Assembly (NCBI GenBank): GCA_019246575.1
Contig: JAFAQG010000949.1
Location: 1-8,876, forward strand
DNA from: Acidobacteriaceae bacterium
GTDB taxonomy: Bacteria > Acidobacteriota > Terriglobia > Bryobacterales > Bryobacteraceae
DNA: 8,876 nt
Direction of reading: 5' to 3'
Numbering within the stretch: position 1 is the stretch's first letter; each line of letters starts with the position of its first letter. This document shows, piece after piece, positions 6,151-8,876 of this stretch. Position numbers and translations under genes: made by a program. Below the pieces are notes generated by a model. The model worked only from the letters and a program-made list of their open reading frames with translations. It had not been told where the DNA came from and did not search any database.

Positions 6151-7329
6151 TTGTTACAAAGACCCACGTTGGACTTCGTCTATTTCAATGCCGGCGGAGG
6201 CCACCGCAGCGCTACCCTCGCGCTCCAATCGGTCATTGCCTCCGAAGGTTACGACTGGAACGTCAGGCTGGTTAACCTCCAGGAAATTCTCGACCCGCTC
6301 GATGTATTTCGGAAAGTAACACGCATCCGCCTCGAAGACATTTACAACCTGCTGCTGGCGCGCGGGTGGACCTTGGGATCGCGTCAGTTGCTCAGATGCA
6401 TGCATGGAGTCATCCGCGTGTACCATCGGGCGCAGGTCAACCTGTTGGCGGAATACTGGCGCACGCAGCGGCCCGACATGGTCGTTTCACTCGTCCCGAA
6501 TTTCAATCGCGCGCTGTTTCAGAGTCTGGAGAGAGCCATCCCCGGAACTCCAATGGCCACGATTCTGACCGATTTCGCCGATTTCCCGCCACATTTTTGG
6601 ATGGAGCGGCAGCCTGACCAATACTTGATCTGCGGCACCGAGCGCGCGCTCGCCCAAGCCCGTGCGATTGGCCATCCGAGTTCCCGGTTGTTTCTCGTAA
6701 GCGGAATGATCTTGCGGCCGCTGTTTTATACGAGCGAGGCGTGCGATCGCGCCGCAGAGCGTACCCGACTCGGGCTCGATCCGCATTTACCGACTGCTTT
6801 GGTGCTTTTCGGCGGAGAGGGATCGACTACGATGCTGCGCATTGCCGAGCGGCTGGGCAACTCCGCTAGCGATCTGCAACTCATCATGATCTGCGGCCGG
6901 AATGCAAAATTGAAACAACGGCTGGAACGTCTGAAGACGCGCAATAAACTTCACATCGAAGGCTTCACGAAAGAGATTCCGTACTACATGCAGCTGTCCG
7001 ATTTCTTTCTCGGGAAGCCGGGTCCTGGCAGTATCTCGGAAGCTTTGCACATGAAGCTGCCCGTCATTGTCGAGAGCAACGCGCGGACGCTTCCGCAGGA
7101 GCGGTATAACGCCGAATGGATCCGTGAACAGGGCGTCGGCATCGTATTGAAGAACTTCCGGCAGATCGAGTCTACAGTCAAGCATCTGCTCAGCGGCGGC
7201 CAGCTCGCCGCGATGCAGAGCCGAATCGAGAGCATGGAAAACCGGGCGGTGTTCGAAGTTCCGGGCATTCTGCAGCAGATCCTGACGAATCACAGGAAAA
7301 ACAAACTGCTACATACTGAGCACGCGTGA
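6151..7329 (+). CDS. Glycosyltransferase, GT28/MGDG synthase-MurG-like (GT-B fold)
   Basis: This 392-residue enzyme likely transfers a sugar from a nucleotide-sugar to a lipid or lipid-linked acceptor at the cytoplasmic membrane face. The N-terminal lobe opens with FVYFNAGGGHRSAT (9-22), the Gly-rich loop seen in monogalactosyldiacylglycerol synthases and UgtP-type glucosyltransferases. It is followed by RPDMVVSLVPNFN (107-119) and ILTDFADFPPHFW (138-150). The C-terminal lobe has ALVLFGGEGS (216-225), a LIMICGRN strand (244-251), GFTKEIPYYMQLSDFFLGKPGPGSISEAL (271-299) and LPVIVESN...PQERYN (303-320), which form the donor-binding site in GT28. No membrane helix is present. The start is uncertain: a TAG lies in frame at 6139-6141, and the first usable codons are TTG at 6151 and TTG at 6169, neither with a well-spaced Shine-Dalgarno. 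It is divergent from the PAP2 phosphatase; the exact sugar and acceptor cannot be told. Confidence 0.9.
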   Translation: MLQRPTLDFVYFNAGGGHRSATLALQSVIASEGYDWNVRLVNLQEILDPLDVFRKVTRIRLEDIYNLLLARGWTLGSRQLLRCMHGVIRVYHRAQVNLLAEYWRTQRPDMVVSLVPNFNRALFQSLERAIPGTPMATILTDFADFPPHFWMERQPDQYLICGTERALAQARAIGHPSSRLFLVSGMILRPLFYTSEACDRAAERTRLGLDPHLPTALVLFGGEGSTTMLRIAERLGNSASDLQLIMICGRNAKLKQRLERLKTRNKLHIEGFTKEIPYYMQLSDFFLGKPGPGSISEALHMKLPVIVESNARTLPQERYNAEWIREQGVGIVLKNFRQIESTVKHLLSGGQLAAMQSRIESMENRAVFEVPGILQQILTNHRKNKLLHTEHA

Positions 7330-7357
7330 GGCGGTCAATGCCCAGCTATGCGCTCCG

Positions 7358-8074
7358 CTACGATCGACCTTTGCTGTTCATCGCCGCCTCGTATCTCGCC
7401 TTGTTTTCGGCGTTTGGCGGATAAAGTCCCGGCAGCGCCGCTCCGTTCCGGACCTCGCCCATAATCCACGTCTCCAGCTTCTCCTGCTCGGATGCGATTG
7501 CAACCACTTCATCGAGGAGCGCAGAGGGAATGATTACGGCGCCATCGGCATCGACAACGACAACGTCGTCCGGGAATACAGCAACTCCGCCACATCCGAT
7601 CGGCTCCTGCCAGTTCACGAACGTGAGTCCAGCCACGGACGGTGGGGCGGCAGCGCCCTGGCACCAAACGGGCAGCCCGGTTTCGAGCACGCCCGCAACG
7701 TCGCGCATCACCCCATCGGTCACAAGAGCCGTCACTCCGCGTTTCTTCATCCGGGCGCAAAGTATGTCTCCAAAGATTCCGGCATCGGTTATGCGCATGG
7801 CATCCACCACCGCGATGCATCCCTCCGGCATGTCTTCGATTGCACCGCGCGTGGAGCGGGGTGATGCCCACGACTCAGGAGTTGCCAGATCCTCGCGCGC
7901 AGGCACGAAGCGCAGGGTGAATGCCCGTCCCACCAGCCGCGTCTGCTCGGGCCGCAACGGTCGCGGGCCGCGCATCCATACGTTTCGAAGGCCCTTCTTA
8001 AGCAATACCGTCGTCAATGTTGCCGTCGAGATGCTGGAGAGCGCCTGAACCACCTGACCTTCGAGTGCCGTCAT
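7358..8074 (-). CDS. RraA-like / HMG aldolase-family protein
   Basis: This 238-residue protein belongs to the RraA-like superfamily, which includes 4-hydroxy-4-methyl-2-oxoglutarate (HMG) aldolases, oxaloacetate decarboxylases and the RNase E inhibitor RraA. Many members were once mislabelled dimethylmenaquinone methyltransferase. The active-site signature is present: G102-D103 (FGDILCARMKKRG), then TDGVMRD (119-125) with Arg124 and Asp125, which in HMG aldolases bind substrate and the divalent metal. The C-terminus (SEQEKLETW...GLYPPNAENKARYEAA) is typical of the longer, enzyme-like members; E. coli RraA is only about 160 residues. A 2-keto acid aldolase or decarboxylase is more likely than an RNase regulator, but the substrate is unknown. 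A GTG at 8083 is in frame, but it lies inside the Shine-Dalgarno, so the ATG at 8074 is the start. It begins 10 nt after the SDR stop, so the two are almost certainly co-transcribed. Confidence 0.9.
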   Translation of the reverse strand: MTALEGQVVQALSSISTATLTTVLLKKGLRNVWMRGPRPLRPEQTRLVGRAFTLRFVPAREDLATPESWASPRSTRGAIEDMPEGCIAVVDAMRITDAGIFGDILCARMKKRGVTALVTDGVMRDVAGVLETGLPVWCQGAAAPPSVAGLTFVNWQEPIGCGGVAVFPDDVVVVDADGAVIIPSALLDEVVAIASEQEKLETWIMGEVRNGAALPGLYPPNAENKARYEAAMNSKGRS

Positions 8075-8079
8075 AAGAT

Positions 8080-8086
8080 TCACCTC
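8080..8086 (-). promoter_or_regulatory. Shine-Dalgarno overlapping the SDR stop, decides the RraA-like start
   Basis: The minus strand reads GAGGTGA followed by 5 nt and ATG (8074). The site overlaps the TGA stop of the upstream SDR (8085-8087), an arrangement typical of translational coupling. It shows that the GTG at 8083 is part of the ribosome-binding site rather than the start codon. Confidence 0.75.
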
Positions 8087-8870
8087 AAATGCTCGGAATC
8101 ATTCCCCCATCCACACGAACGACAGACCCGGTGACGTACGAAGATCGTTCGCTTGCGAGAAATGCGACGACGTCCGCGTATTCTTCGGGCCTGCCATATC
8201 TGCGAACCGGTATTGAAGCGATGCTCTCTTGTTCTACTTCCTCTAGAGAACGCGATTCGCGTTTGGCCTTCGCCTCATCAAGAGACCGCAGCCGGTCTGT
8301 GGCGATGCGGCCGGGCACCACGACGTTCACCGTGATGCCGTCCTGCGCCACTTCGCCTGCTAAGGTCTTTGACCACCCGAGGAGCGACAGCCGCAGTGCA
8401 TTCGATAACGCCAGATTGGGGATGGGGGCGATAATACCCGACGATGTGCTCGTGATGATGCGGCCCCATTTCCGCGTGCGCATAGCTGGAAGGACACGAT
8501 CCGTAATCGCAATTAGCGACAGCACCAGGGATTGGAAGTTTTTTGCCCACAGATCTGGGGTTTGTCCCGCCGCGGACGTCGGAGGTGGGCCGCCGGTGTT
8601 ATTGATCAGCACATCTATGGATCCGAACTTCGCTTCTACGGCGGTGATATTTTGCTCTATCGCTCCTAAATCGGCGATATCCCAATTCAGTGCGAGGCCT
8701 TCCGCTCCCGCAGCCTCGATTTCTGCAAGCGTCTGGCTCAACGTTGACTCAGTCCGGCCCGCAATCGCGACTTGCGCACCTTCCCGAGCCAGCGCAATTG
8801 CGATTGCACGTCCCAGGCCTCTGCTCGCGCCGAGCACGAGCGCTTTCTTGCCTCTTAACCCTAAATTCAT
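8085..8870 (-). CDS. Short-chain dehydrogenase/reductase, atypical (catalytic Tyr and Lys replaced)
   Basis: This 261-residue protein has a Rossmann fold. GASRGLG (14-20) is the NAD(P)-binding loop, with Arg39 (AGRT) suggesting NADP(H). WDIADL (63-68) precedes LINNTGGPPP (88-97), and GRIITSTSSG (136-145) holds Ser143 at the catalytic Ser position. VNVVVPGRIATDR (181-193) and YVTGSVVRVDGG (245-256) are standard SDR segments. Ungapped alignment both from Ser143 and back from GWSKTLA (165-171) puts Ser156 where the catalytic Tyr belongs and Arg160 where Lys belongs. The known BKR_like_SDR_like subgroup, often annotated as 3-oxoacyl-ACP reductase, has NNxGGPPP and an imperfect catalytic tetrad, and this protein fits it. 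Reductase activity is therefore uncertain. The ATG at 8870 fits the family's usual N-terminus (MNLGLRGKKALVLG); only 6 nt upstream are visible. It is coupled to the RraA-like gene. Confidence 0.92.
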   Translation of the reverse strand: MNLGLRGKKALVLGASRGLGRAIAIALAREGAQVAIAGRTESTLSQTLAEIEAAGAEGLALNWDIADLGAIEQNITAVEAKFGSIDVLINNTGGPPPTSAAGQTPDLWAKNFQSLVLSLIAITDRVLPAMRTRKWGRIITSTSSGIIAPIPNLALSNALRLSLLGWSKTLAGEVAQDGITVNVVVPGRIATDRLRSLDEAKAKRESRSLEEVEQESIASIPVRRYGRPEEYADVVAFLASERSSYVTGSVVRVDGGMIPSI

Positions 8871-8876
8871 TGTCCG

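Noticed and set aside
7330..7357. Bidirectional terminator in the 28-bp convergent gap
   Set aside because: Only a 4-bp GCGG/CCGC pairing with a long loop is visible and there is no U-run on either side.
8081..8083. GTG as start of the RraA-like gene
   Set aside because: It is part of the GAGGTGA ribosome-binding site for the ATG at 8074 and has no good site of its own.

Overview
The window looks like chromosomal sequence from a GC-rich, Gram-negative bacterium, most plausibly an acidobacterium of the Solibacter/Bryobacter type. That placement is inference. It rests on the style of the proteins: an outer-membrane-type lipoprotein beside a TPR protein, a PBP1b with a UB2H domain, a stand-alone proline dehydrogenase, a small two-helix protein with a Cys pattern, and an RraA-like/SDR pair. 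No 16S or other marker is present. No tRNA, rRNA, CRISPR array, transposase or phage gene was seen.

Layout. Positions 1-6064 hold six genes, all on the minus strand. In transcription order they are a PAP2 lipid phosphatase (6064-5546), a monofunctional proline dehydrogenase (5334-4423), a small membrane protein with a C-x2-C...C-x3-H pattern (4376-3873), a class A penicillin-binding protein of PBP1b type (3816-1324), a secreted TPR protein (1172-366), and a lipoprotein whose start lies in the window and whose frame stays open to base 1. A 211-nt GC-rich stretch able to form hairpins separates the phosphatase from proline dehydrogenase. A 151-nt gap with a 42-bp tandem repeat separates the PBP from the TPR gene. 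The other gaps in this block are short (9-56 nt), so co-transcription is plausible. An 86-bp divergent spacer then separates the phosphatase from a plus-strand GT28/MGDG-synthase-like glycosyltransferase (6151-7329). Finally, a tight minus-strand pair, an atypical SDR (8870-8085) and an RraA-like aldolase-family protein (8074-7358), converges on the glycosyltransferase with a 28-bp gap.

How the genes may work together. Much of the window concerns the cell envelope. PBP1b polymerises and cross-links peptidoglycan. The PAP2 protein may recycle an isoprenoid or other lipid phosphate. The GT28-like enzyme probably glycosylates a lipid or lipid-linked acceptor. The two genes after the PBP encode exported proteins: one is a TPR solenoid, and the other is a lipoprotein whose visible part resembles TolB-N/CsgG/LpoB-like folds. 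In enterobacteria the UB2H domain of PBP1b is the docking site for the lipoprotein activator LpoB, and the PBP1a activator LpoA carries TPR-like repeats. A lineage-specific PBP activator module downstream of this PBP is therefore a testable idea, and it is the most interesting reading of the window. It is inference only. Proline dehydrogenase and the SDR/RraA pair are metabolic.

Start codons need attention. The PBP appears to use TTG and the glycosyltransferase probably TTG. The edge lipoprotein may use CTG. Proline dehydrogenase, the TPR protein and the RraA-like protein are best started downstream of their longest frame.
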